A stretch of DNA of 64,000 nucleotides from DASXTC01 sp036505635 (lineage in GTDB: Bacteria; Acidobacteriota; Polarisedimenticolia; JACPZX01; DASXTC01): the NCBI GenBank assembly GCA_036505635.1, contig DASXTC010000042.1, forward strand, positions 36,623 to 100,622, written 5' to 3'. The notes below the pieces were generated by a model that did no database searches, was not told the DNA's origin, and was given only the letters and a program-made list of their open reading frames with translations. Shown one piece after another: positions 41,413 through 50,333 of this stretch. Numbering within the stretch: the stretch's first letter is position 1; every line of letters starts with the position of its first letter. The position numbers were made by a program, and so were the translations under genes.

Positions 41413-43239
41413 CTATGGCATCGCCAGAGCGTGGAGCGTGTTGATGGCGGGGTGCTCCAGCGTCCGTGTCCCGCCGTCCGGCCAGCGGATCTCCACGCGC
41501 ACGACACGGGCGTTCGGACCCAGCCCGAAGTAGACGCGCCGATCGCTCTGGGACGCGTAGCCGTTTCCGCCGTCGATTTCGCGGATCTGACGGCCGCCGT
41601 CCGTCACCAGCGTGAATCTCGTGCCCACCCCGCTTGCTCGACCCGCGACCGAGAAGCCGATCCATCGGCCACGGCCGTCCTGATCGTTGCGATAGAGGGC
41701 GGCCTTCTGGTTCTGATTGACAACGTAGAGGTCCGGGTCGCCGTCGTTGTCATAGTCAAAGACGACGAGGCCGCGCCCGTCTCCCTCGTTCGCCAGGCCG
41801 ATCTGTGCGGCCACCTCCACGAAGCTCTCGCGCCCCTCGTTGCGGAAGAACCGGTTCTTCTCGTAGCCCGACAGGCTCTTGTCGCCGATGACGGGCCACT
41901 GCCGCGCGTCGGTGGAATCGAAGTCCGGCTCCGTCACGGCCGTGGCCAGATCGAACCAGTACTCCTCGCCGCGCCGCTGGGAGACGAATCCGTTGACCGT
42001 GTAGATGTCGAGGTCGCCGTCGAGGTCGTAGTCGAGGAACTTGGCGCCCCAGCCCCAGCCGCCGTCGGCCACCCCCGCCTCGGGCGCGATGTCGGAGAAG
42101 GAGCCGTCGCCGTTGTTGCGCAGGAGCATGTTGCCTTCCTTGAGGTAGTCCTTCGTCATGATGTTGGTGACGTAGAGGTCCAGAAAGCCGTCGTTGTTGA
42201 AGTCCCCGAACTCGGAGTTCATCCCTTTGCGGGTGTCGACGCCGAGGTTCGCCGCGGAGACGTCGGTGAACCGCCCCTTGCCTTCATTGCGGTAGAGCTT
42301 GTCCGGTCCGAAGTCGTTGGCCACGTGCAGGTCCATGTCTCCATCGTTGTCGTAGTCGGCCGCGCCCACATCGAGCGTCCAGCCCGTGTCGGCCACGCCC
42401 GCCTCCACCGAGACATCGGCGAACGTGCCGTCTCCCAGATTGTGGTAGAGGACGTTGGTCCCGCCGTCCCGTGCGCTTTCGAACGAGTTGTGCATGATGC
42501 GCGTGTCGGGCAGACGCCAGAGGTCGACGTTGCGGAAGTAGTTGCCGATGTACAGATCCAGCCACCCATCGCCGTCGTAGTCGAAGAAGATGGCGGCGTT
42601 TCCATTGCCCCAATCCCCCACCCGCGCCTCGGCGGTCACGTCGATGAAGCGTCCGTTCCCCTCGTTGCGGAACAGCAGGTTGCGGCCCCACTTGACGAGG
42701 TAGAGGTCCTCGTCGCCGTCGTTGTCGTAGTCGCCCCAGACCGCATCCATCGAGAGGCCGTCGCTCTCGTTGACGTCGGCCACGCCGGCCGCGGCCGCGA
42801 CGTCGGTGAACGTGCCGTCGCCGTTGTTGTGGTAGAGCGCGTTCGTGTATCCGAGGCGCGAGTTGGTGACGTACAGGTCGACGTTCCCGTCCCCGTCATA
42901 GTCCCCCGCCGCGGCCGCCGCTCCCACGGACGCCAGCCATGGCTCGATGTTCCTCACCTTGTCCTCGAAAACGGGTTTGTGGTGCACGAACCCCACGCCC
43001 GCGCGATCGGTCACATCCGTGAAGGTCGGACCGGCCCGGCCGCCGTCGTGGACACGCCTCGTCGAGAGCCGACCGCCGGATCCAGACCCCTCGGGGCCGG
43101 AGCAGCCGGCGGCCATCAGCCCGGCCCACGCGAGCGCGACGATGGATCCCATTGCGGCCCCCTGGCGCAAGCCGCGGGCACCCGCGCGGAGCCGGGGCGT
43201 GCGGCCGGCACCTCCTCCCGAACTGACCGCGCGGTCCAT
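41413..43239 (-). CDS. CRTAC1-family lipoprotein with ASPIC/UnbV domain
   Basis: A 608-residue exported lipoprotein (hydrophobic segment then GLMAAGCSG). It has seven Asp-rich FG-GAP/VCBS loops, for example DYDGDGNVDLYV, DYDNDGDEDLYL, DFNNDGFLDLYV and DYDLDGDLDIYT, forming a calcium-stabilised propeller. The C-terminus is a clear ASPIC/UnbV domain (SGVGTRFTLVTDGGRQIREI, GNGYASQSDRRVYFGLG, VEIRWPDGGTRTLEHP). The ATG at 43239 has GGGAGG just upstream; an internal ATG at 43152 with AGGGGG upstream would give a more standard signal peptide and may be the true start. It is the first of three overlapping or closely spaced exported-protein genes. Confidence 0.88.
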   Translation of the reverse strand: MDRAVSSGGGAGRTPRLRAGARGLRQGAAMGSIVALAWAGLMAAGCSGPEGSGSGGRLSTRRVHDGGRAGPTFTDVTDRAGVGFVHHKPVFEDKVRNIEPWLASVGAAAAAGDYDGDGNVDLYVTNSRLGYTNALYHNNGDGTFTDVAAAAGVADVNESDGLSMDAVWGDYDNDGDEDLYLVKWGRNLLFRNEGNGRFIDVTAEARVGDWGNGNAAIFFDYDGDGWLDLYIGNYFRNVDLWRLPDTRIMHNSFESARDGGTNVLYHNLGDGTFADVSVEAGVADTGWTLDVGAADYDNDGDMDLHVANDFGPDKLYRNEGKGRFTDVSAANLGVDTRKGMNSEFGDFNNDGFLDLYVTNIMTKDYLKEGNMLLRNNGDGSFSDIAPEAGVADGGWGWGAKFLDYDLDGDLDIYTVNGFVSQRRGEEYWFDLATAVTEPDFDSTDARQWPVIGDKSLSGYEKNRFFRNEGRESFVEVAAQIGLANEGDGRGLVVFDYDNDGDPDLYVVNQNQKAALYRNDQDGRGRWIGFSVAGRASGVGTRFTLVTDGGRQIREIDGGNGYASQSDRRVYFGLGPNARVVRVEIRWPDGGTRTLEHPAINTLHALAMP

Positions 43240-43351
43240 CGGCCTCCCCCCGAACGACGGATGATTCCGACAGCATAACTCACAAGGACGGCGCGGCGGG
43301 TCGGATTCGTTCCGGAGGGATGGGACGGCGCCTGGCGGAGGTGACTTTCCG

Positions 43352-45019
43352 TTACCCGGGCTCGGCGGCGCGGGGTGCGGTCGGGGTGCTCAGGTCAGCC
43401 TCCCTGCCCGCATCTTCCACGGGAGTCTCGCCTGCCGCCGGTGACGCGCCCTTGCTCTCGAGCGCGTAGGCCGTCTTGGACATGCCGTAGCGGCTCAGCA
43501 GGTAGTTGTGGGCGAAGTGGGTGAACGCCCACCTCAGGTCTGACGGCGCACCGCGGAAACGGCGTGCGATGCCGGTCAGGGAATACGCCTCGCGCAGAAA
43601 GTAGAAATAACCGTCCTGCAGTTGCTCCTCGGTCATGCTCCTGGGGTTGACGAGGACATGGGCGCCGTCGAAAAGCGGCCAGTTGTAGTCCATCGCCACA
43701 TCGGAGCCCGGTGGGCAGGCGGCCCGCGGAAGAAAACTGGAGGCGGCCACGGCGTCCTGAAAGGTCCCGGTGCCCGGATAGGGCTGGATGATGTTGGCCA
43801 CGACCAGATCGATCCCCGTCTTGTAGATGAAGTCGAGGGTCCGATCAAAGACCGCGGGATCGTCGCCCTCCAACCCGAACACGAAGGATCCCATGATGTT
43901 GATCCCCGCGTCGTGCACGCGCTTGACCATCTCTCCGAGCGATTTGGTGTCGTTGGACCATTTGTTGAGCCCGTCGATCGCGGTCTGGTTGACCGATTCG
44001 ATCCCCAGAAAGAGGGCGCGGCATCCGCTCGAATGAGCCAGCTCCAGGAGCTCCGGCTTCTCGGCGATGTCGATGGTCAGCTCCGCCGCCCAGGGGCGCC
44101 CGAGGGGGCGTATCGCCTCGAAGAGCGCCCGGGCCGACCCGGCGGCGTTGTAGAGGTTGTCGTCCCAGAAGAAGATCTCGTCGGTGAACCCCGGGCCGAG
44201 ACGGGCGATCATGCGGTCGCCGTAGCGGGGGCCGATGACCGGGAGCTTGACGAGGGCGCGGAGGATCGCGTTGAAGACGCCGGGCCCCATCTGATCGATC
44301 GTTTCGCGGGTGATGGCCGGCCCCTGGCTCCGGATCTCCTCCACGACATCGACCACGTCGCGGTTCCTGACCGTGGGCCCGTTCGTCAGAAAGACGGCGC
44401 AGAAGTGACAGTCGAGCTTGCAGCCCCGCGCGAAGTGCGTGGAGGCGACGACCTGCTGCGGCGCGTTTCTCAAGCCGCGCCAGATGCTCATGTCGAGCGA
44501 CAGCGCGCCGCGATCCCGGATCCGGTTGAAGCCGGCCGCGTAGGTCGGCTGGACCGGCCGCCCCTCCTTGATGTCGTTCAGCAACGTGGAGGCCGCCCAC
44601 TCCCCCTCGCCCGTGACCGTGGCGTCGAGATGATTCAACCGCGTGGCCTCGGCCGGCATGGCCGATGCGTGGGGACCACCGAGGACGACGGTGAGCTTCT
44701 TGCCCGCGGCGGCATAGGTGCGCCGCGCCTCCCGCGCCCTCCTGTAGGCCTCCCGGACGGAGTTGGTGTAGGCCGTGATGAACAGGACATCGTGGTCGCC
44801 CCGGGGAAGCTCCACCTTCTCATCCAGAATCTCTTCGAACGAGGTCGGTCCCTCGATCTTGTCGTGCTGGACCACGACGCGCGTGGAATCATCGATGACC
44901 CCGTTCTTGCGGAAGAATCCGATCAGGTACGGAAATGCGATGCCGGGGCTGCGGACGAAGGGCCCGGTCGAGCGCTCGATGCGGCCCAGAAGCCCGCGTC
45001 GGGTCGCCGGCGCGTCCAC
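43352..45019 (-). CDS. Radical SAM enzyme with B12-binding-type N-terminal domain
   Basis: A 555-residue protein. The N-terminal part resembles the Rossmann-like domain of B12-binding radical SAM enzymes (VLGGPHASAMPAEATRLNH), but no DxHxxG cobalamin motif is visible. The radical SAM core has the cluster motif CxxxCxxC at Cys200, Cys204 and Cys207 (GCKLDCHFC), followed by the usual barrel (ELTIDIAEKPELLELAHSSG, FLGIESVNQTA, GSFVFGLEGDDPAVFDRTL). Such enzymes catalyse methylations, cyclisations or ring rearrangements. The first standard start is GTG 45019, but an in-frame continuation upstream reads IATIGNLICLTPRDSYI, with GAGGGG placed to serve an ATC codon at 45070; the real start may be there. 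It lies 112 bases upstream of the CRTAC1 gene on the same strand. Confidence 0.85.
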   Translation of the reverse strand: MDAPATRRGLLGRIERSTGPFVRSPGIAFPYLIGFFRKNGVIDDSTRVVVQHDKIEGPTSFEEILDEKVELPRGDHDVLFITAYTNSVREAYRRAREARRTYAAAGKKLTVVLGGPHASAMPAEATRLNHLDATVTGEGEWAASTLLNDIKEGRPVQPTYAAGFNRIRDRGALSLDMSIWRGLRNAPQQVVASTHFARGCKLDCHFCAVFLTNGPTVRNRDVVDVVEEIRSQGPAITRETIDQMGPGVFNAILRALVKLPVIGPRYGDRMIARLGPGFTDEIFFWDDNLYNAAGSARALFEAIRPLGRPWAAELTIDIAEKPELLELAHSSGCRALFLGIESVNQTAIDGLNKWSNDTKSLGEMVKRVHDAGINIMGSFVFGLEGDDPAVFDRTLDFIYKTGIDLVVANIIQPYPGTGTFQDAVAASSFLPRAACPPGSDVAMDYNWPLFDGAHVLVNPRSMTEEQLQDGYFYFLREAYSLTGIARRFRGAPSDLRWAFTHFAHNYLLSRYGMSKTAYALESKGASPAAGETPVEDAGREADLSTPTAPRAAEPG

Positions 45020-45197
45020 AATGTAGGAGTCGCGTGGAGTGAGACAGATCAGATTGCCGATGGTTGCGATGGGAGGCCCCTCATGGGTGGCAAGAAACCA
45101 ACTGCAGCGGCCGGCAGTCTAAACCAATCGGACGAGAATCTCCAGCGTCAAAGCCGGCGCGTGCAATAACCGCCCGCCGGTGGACACCGGACGGCCC

Positions 45198-46997
45198 TCA
45201 GAGCCGCGATACGAGCATCTCCCGCTCGAAGATGAGCTCCTTGGGGATGTGCTCGCTCAGCTCCAGGAAGAGCTCCTCGTGCTGCAGCGTCTGAAGCTTC
45301 CAGGTCGCCCGATCGATCGCCATGACCTCGTTCCACTTGCCGCGCGGGAAATCGAGCCCCGACCAGTCGATGTCCTCGTAACGCGGCAGCCAGCCGATGG
45401 CGGTCTCCTTGGCCTTGGCTCCGAAGTTCGCCCTCTGGACGATCCATTTGAGGATCCGCATGTTCTCCCGGAAACCGGGCCAGATGAAGCTCCCCTTCTC
45501 GTCCTTCCGGAACCAGTTCACGTGGAAAATGCGCGGCGTCTCCGAGATGCGCTTGCCCATCTTGAGCCAGTGACGGAAGTAGTCCCCCATGTTGTAGCCG
45601 CAGAAGGGACGCATCGCCATCGGGTCGCGCCGCAGCCTGCCCACCTCGCCGGCGGCCGCGGCGGTCGTCTCCGATGCGACGGTGGCGCCCAGGTAGACGC
45701 CGTGATTCCAGTTGAAGGCCTGGTAGACCAGCGGGATGGTCTGCTCGCGGCGCCCACCGAACACGAATGCGCTGATGGGGACGCCCGCGGGGTTCTCCCA
45801 TTCCGGATCGATCGTCGGGCACTGCCAGGCCGGAGCGGTGAACCGGGCGTTGGGATGGGCCGCCTTGCGCCCGCAGTCGGGCATCCAGTCCTTTCCGGTC
45901 CAGTCGACGAGATGCGCCGGCGGCTTTTCGGTCATCCCCTCCCACCACACGTCCCCCTCGTCCGTGAGCGCCACGTTGGTGAAGATGGAGTTGGCCCGGC
46001 ACGTCTCCATGGCGTTGGGGTTGGTCGCGTAGGAGGTGCCCGGGGCGACACCGAAATAGCCCGCCTCCGGGTTGATGGCCCTCAGGATCCCGCCGGCATC
46101 CGGCTTGATCCAGGCGATATCATCGCCGACGGTCCAGACCTTCCAGCTCTTGAGTGCGTCGGGGGGCACGAGCATGGCGAAGTTTGTCTTGCCGCAGGCG
46201 CTCGGGAAGGCCGCCGCCACGTAGGTCTTCTTCCCATCGGGCGACTCCACCCCCATGATGAGCATGTGCTCGGCGAGCCAGTTCTCGTCGCGCCCCATGG
46301 TGGAGGCGATTCGCAGGGCGAAGCACTTCTTGCCCAGCAACGCGTTGCCGCCGTAACCGCTGCCGTAGGACCAGATGGACCGCTCCTCGGGGAAATGGAC
46401 GATGTACTTGGTATCTGGGTTGCTCGGCCAGGGGACGTCCTTCTGGCCCGCCGCGAGCGGCATCCCGACCGAGTGCATGCAGGGGACGAAGGCGCCGCCG
46501 CCCAGCACGTCGAGCACCTTCGACCCCATGCGGGTCATGATCCGCATGTTGACGACCACGTAGGGCGAATCGGTGAGCTCCACGCCGATCTGGGCGATGG
46601 GCGAGCCCAGGGGGCCCATGCTGAAGGGGATCACGTACATCGTGCGTCCCTTCATGCAGCCGGCGAAGAGACCCCGCAGGGTCTTTTTCATCTCCACCGG
46701 GTCGACCCAGTTGTTGGTGGGGCCGGCGTTGTCGGGGTTGCGGCAGCAGATGAAGGTCCGGTCCTCGACGCGCGCCACGTCGGACGGATCGGATCGGGAG
46801 AGGAAGCTGTTCGGACGGATCTTCTCGTTGAGCCGGATGAACGTCCCGCTCTCCACCATCTGCCGGCACACGGCGTCGAATTCCTGCTCGGAGCCGTCGC
46901 ACCAGTGCACGTGGTCCGGCTGGCACAACCCTGCCATCTCCCGGACCCACGCGAGCAGGGCCTCATTGGACGGCATTTTCTCTGGCGCGATGCTCAT
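45198..46997 (-). CDS. pckG: GTP-dependent phosphoenolpyruvate carboxykinase
   Basis: A 599-residue enzyme of normal length that interconverts oxaloacetate plus GTP with phosphoenolpyruvate plus CO2 in the cytoplasm. Diagnostic GTP-class motifs are present: the P-loop FPSACGKTNFAM with its reactive Cys, the region RTMYVIPFSMGPLGSP, GNALLGKKCFALRI and GDDIAWIKPD. The start at 46997 (MSIAPEK) has GAGGG six bases upstream; an ATG four codons earlier at 47009 is possible. It stands alone between the RND pump and the radical SAM gene, in the same orientation. Together with the downstream carboxylate operon it would serve four-carbon acid metabolism. Confidence 0.93.
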   Translation of the reverse strand: MSIAPEKMPSNEALLAWVREMAGLCQPDHVHWCDGSEQEFDAVCRQMVESGTFIRLNEKIRPNSFLSRSDPSDVARVEDRTFICCRNPDNAGPTNNWVDPVEMKKTLRGLFAGCMKGRTMYVIPFSMGPLGSPIAQIGVELTDSPYVVVNMRIMTRMGSKVLDVLGGGAFVPCMHSVGMPLAAGQKDVPWPSNPDTKYIVHFPEERSIWSYGSGYGGNALLGKKCFALRIASTMGRDENWLAEHMLIMGVESPDGKKTYVAAAFPSACGKTNFAMLVPPDALKSWKVWTVGDDIAWIKPDAGGILRAINPEAGYFGVAPGTSYATNPNAMETCRANSIFTNVALTDEGDVWWEGMTEKPPAHLVDWTGKDWMPDCGRKAAHPNARFTAPAWQCPTIDPEWENPAGVPISAFVFGGRREQTIPLVYQAFNWNHGVYLGATVASETTAAAAGEVGRLRRDPMAMRPFCGYNMGDYFRHWLKMGKRISETPRIFHVNWFRKDEKGSFIWPGFRENMRILKWIVQRANFGAKAKETAIGWLPRYEDIDWSGLDFPRGKWNEVMAIDRATWKLQTLQHEELFLELSEHIPKELIFEREMLVSRL

Positions 46998-47096
46998 CGA
47001 ATCCCTCATCCCCCGCCCCGGACAGGCCGGCCGGCGGGTGTGGGTGGACAGTTTACTAGGTTTGCCGGTTCGTTGGGGAGACCCGGGGGAATCCTC

Positions 47097-50000
47097 TCAG
47101 CTCGGCGGGGCGTCGGCTCCGGCCGGGCCGCGCGCGAGCCCGGCGGGGAGATCCACGCCCTCGACCCTCTCCCGGCCCGGGACGCGCCGCCCCGGGAGCG
47201 CGCGACTGAGATCCTCCAGATAGGAATAGGCCACCGGCGTCACCAGCAGCGTCAGTATCAGACAGAGCATCTGCCCCCCGATCACCACCACGGCCACGGC
47301 CCTGCGCTCCTCCGCCCCGGGTCCCGAACCGAGCGCGAGCGGCAGCATCCCCGCCACCAGCGCGAGCGTGGTCATGAGGATCGGCCGCAGCCGGTCGCGG
47401 TTGGCCAGGATGATGGCTGCCCGTCGCTCCATCCCCTCCAGCAGAAGCTGGTTCATGTGATCGATCTGCAGGATGGCGTTCTTCTTCACGACGCCGAAGA
47501 GCACCAGGATGCCCAGCGCGGAGTAGAGGTTCAGTGTCTTGCCCGTGAGCCAGAGCGATAGGAGCGCGAACGGGACCGACAGCGGCAGCGAGAGCAGGAT
47601 GGTGAACGGATGAACGAAGCTCTCGAACTGCGCGGCCAGGATCATGTACATGAGGACGACCGACAGCGCGAAGGCCCAGATGAACTCGCGAAACGTCCTC
47701 TCCAGCTCGCGCCCCCGGCCGGAGACCGCGGTCGAGTACGCCGGCGGGAGGGCCATCTCGCGGGCCGCCTCCCTTAGCGCCGCCAGGCGATCGGCCAGCG
47801 CGTAGCCCGGCGCGACCTGGGCCCGCAGGCTCACCTGCCGGCGCCTGTCGAGCCGGTCGATTCGCGAGGCCGTCCGGGTGGGCTGGATTGTGACCAGGTT
47901 GTCCAGCCGGTTCAACGCACCGGCCCGGCCCGCCACGTACAGGCGCGAGATCGTCTCCGGGTCGCCGCGATCGCGCTCCGCCAGCCTGAGCTGGACATCG
48001 TAGTCCTGGTCGACCGACAGGTCCCGGAAACGTGAGACCTCCTGATCTCCCCCCACCATCAGGCGCAGCGCCTGGGCGATCTCCTGCGTGTCGACGCCGA
48101 GGTCGGCCGCGCGCGCGCGGTCGATCACCACCCGCAGCTCGGGCTTGTCGAGCTTGAGGGTCGTGTCCGCGTCCACGATGCCGAGCTCCGGCGAGCGCGC
48201 CCTCAGCTGCTCGGCGTAGCCGGACAGGGCCACCAGGTCCGGCCCGCGCAGCACGAAATCGATCTCGAAGTTGCCGCCGCCAAGGTTGAAGGCAGGGGCG
48301 TTGCGCACGGAAGTCCGCACGTCCCTGAACCTGCTCAGGCGCCGCCGGACTTCAACCATCACGTCCTGCTGCGAGTAGTTCTGCGTGAAGGCGTGGAGCG
48401 GAGTTCCGTGTAGAAGCTCCCGCCAGAGCCGCCCGAGCGAGAAGATCCGCTCAGAGTGATCGGCGATCCTCACGTAGGCGTTCCCCTGGTTCACACCGCC
48501 GAAAAACCCGCCCCCCGATGACGACAGGACCAGCCTCACCCCGCGCGTCGCCTTCAGCTCCCCTTCGATCGCCCTCATGATCTCGTCCATCGAAGCCAGG
48601 CTGGTCCCCTCTGGCGCGGAGACGTTGACGTCGAACTCGGCCTCGTCCACCTGGCTGGGGATGTACTCCTGGCGCACCAGTCCATAGAGGGGCACCGCGG
48701 AGGCCGCCACGATGAGCCCGATCCAGACCACGGTCCGGCGGTGGCCCAGCGACCAGGCCAGCAAGCGCTCGTACTCGCGGTCGATGTGCCCGTAGAGACC
48801 CGAGCGAGAAGCGACCGGCCGCAGCGCACCCCCTCCCGCCCGCGCGTCCTCGGTCCGCAGCAGGCGCGCGCTCATCATCGGGGTCAGTGTGAACGACACC
48901 AGCAGGCTCACCAGCACGGCCACCGAGGCGGTGATCCCGAACTGGTAGAGGAATCGGCCCGAGATGCTCGACATGAACGACACCGGCACGAAGATCACCA
49001 CGAGGCTGAAGGTCGTCGCCATCACCGCCAGCCCGATCTCGGCGGTGGCCGCGCGGGCGGCTTCGAAGGGATTCATCCTCTTCTCGTCCACGAACCGGAA
49101 GATGTTCTCGAGGACTACGATGGCGTCGTCGATCACCACGCCCACCATCAGCACCAGGGCCAGCATCGTCACGCTGTTGAGCGTGAAGCCGAGGGCCCAC
49201 ATCATCCCGAAGCTGGAGATGACCGACGCGGGGATCGCCACCGCCGCGATCAGGGTGGACCGCCAGCTCCGCATGAACGCCAGCACCACCAGCGAGGCCA
49301 GGATGCTGCCGAGGACCAGGTGGAGCTCGATCTCGTGCAGCGCGCTGTAGATGTATCGCGACTGATCGCGGATGGGCACGAGACGCACGTCGGCGGGAAG
49401 CTGCGCCGCGATCCGCTCCAGACCGGCCTTCGCCGCTTCGATCACCGCCACCGTGTTGGCGCCCGCCTGGCGACGCACCTCCAGAGTGACGGTGGGCACC
49501 CCGTCGAGGCGCGCCGCGGAGCGTTGCTCCTTGGTGCCGTCCTCGGCCCGGCCGATGTCCCGGACACGGATGGGGGCGCCGTCCACCGTGGCGATCACCA
49601 GGTCGTCGAATCCCCTCGGATCGGCGATGCGTCCCATCGTGCGCAACACCGACTCGCGGGCGCCCGCCGTCACGTTGCCCCCCGGCACGTCGGAGTTCTG
49701 GCGCCGGAGGGCCTCCCGCACGGCGCTGATCGGTATCTGGTAGGCCGCGAGACGGTCCGCCTCTATCTCGATGTTGATAGCCCGCTCCAGGCCCCCCACC
49801 AGCCGCACCTCCCCCACGCCCGCCGACCGTTCGAGCTGGACCTTGACCGTCCGGTCGGCGATCTCTGTCAGCTCGCGCAGCGAGCGGTCGGCCGAGATCG
49901 CGAGCGTCAGCACGGGTGTCGTGTCGTTGTCGAGCTTGGCCACGATCGGCGGCTCGGTGTCCGGCGGCAGGTCGCGCTGGATGGCGGAGACCCGGTCGCG

Positions 50001-50327
50001 CACGTCCTGCGCCGCGGCGTCGACGTCGCGATCGAGGTTGAAAGTGACGACCACGATCGAGTTGCCCTGTCCCGAGATGGACCGCAGCTCCGTGATCCCC
50101 TCGACCGTGTTGACGGCTTGCTCGATCCGTTCCGACAGCTCCGACTCGACCTCTTCGGGGGAAGCGCCGGGCAGCGTGGTGCGGACGCTCACGGTGGGCA
50201 GGTCGACCGAGGGGAAGCGATCCACTCCGAGCTGGACGTAGCCGGCGATGCCGACCACCACCAGCGACATGATGATCATCGTGGCGAAGACGGGGCGGTG
50301 GATGCAGATCTCCGCGAGTCTCTGCAT
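47097..50327 (-). CDS. RND multidrug efflux transporter (HAE1, AcrB-like)
   Basis: A 1076-residue inner-membrane pump. It starts MQRLAEICIHRPVFATMIIM, the standard HAE1 N-terminus. The proton relay is intact: the Asp pair in MVGVVIDDAIVVLENIF and the Lys in LFGVVKKNAIL. Large periplasmic loops and twelve expected helices fit the family length. It is encoded six bases after the adaptor gene on the same strand. No outer-membrane TolC-type gene is seen in the window, so the channel must be encoded elsewhere. Confidence 0.95.
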   Translation of the reverse strand: MQRLAEICIHRPVFATMIIMSLVVVGIAGYVQLGVDRFPSVDLPTVSVRTTLPGASPEEVESELSERIEQAVNTVEGITELRSISGQGNSIVVVTFNLDRDVDAAAQDVRDRVSAIQRDLPPDTEPPIVAKLDNDTTPVLTLAISADRSLRELTEIADRTVKVQLERSAGVGEVRLVGGLERAINIEIEADRLAAYQIPISAVREALRRQNSDVPGGNVTAGARESVLRTMGRIADPRGFDDLVIATVDGAPIRVRDIGRAEDGTKEQRSAARLDGVPTVTLEVRRQAGANTVAVIEAAKAGLERIAAQLPADVRLVPIRDQSRYIYSALHEIELHLVLGSILASLVVLAFMRSWRSTLIAAVAIPASVISSFGMMWALGFTLNSVTMLALVLMVGVVIDDAIVVLENIFRFVDEKRMNPFEAARAATAEIGLAVMATTFSLVVIFVPVSFMSSISGRFLYQFGITASVAVLVSLLVSFTLTPMMSARLLRTEDARAGGGALRPVASRSGLYGHIDREYERLLAWSLGHRRTVVWIGLIVAASAVPLYGLVRQEYIPSQVDEAEFDVNVSAPEGTSLASMDEIMRAIEGELKATRGVRLVLSSSGGGFFGGVNQGNAYVRIADHSERIFSLGRLWRELLHGTPLHAFTQNYSQQDVMVEVRRRLSRFRDVRTSVRNAPAFNLGGGNFEIDFVLRGPDLVALSGYAEQLRARSPELGIVDADTTLKLDKPELRVVIDRARAADLGVDTQEIAQALRLMVGGDQEVSRFRDLSVDQDYDVQLRLAERDRGDPETISRLYVAGRAGALNRLDNLVTIQPTRTASRIDRLDRRRQVSLRAQVAPGYALADRLAALREAAREMALPPAYSTAVSGRGRELERTFREFIWAFALSVVLMYMILAAQFESFVHPFTILLSLPLSVPFALLSLWLTGKTLNLYSALGILVLFGVVKKNAILQIDHMNQLLLEGMERRAAIILANRDRLRPILMTTLALVAGMLPLALGSGPGAEERRAVAVVVIGGQMLCLILTLLVTPVAYSYLEDLSRALPGRRVPGRERVEGVDLPAGLARGPAGADAPPS

Positions 50328-50333
50328 GGCGCT

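Noticed and set aside
45050..45085. ATG just upstream of the radical SAM frame as its start
   Set aside because: It is out of frame and meets a stop after eleven codons.
45100..45160. TTGACG and TAGACT upstream of the radical SAM gene as a promoter
   Set aside because: The spacer is about 24 bases, too long for a sigma-70 promoter.
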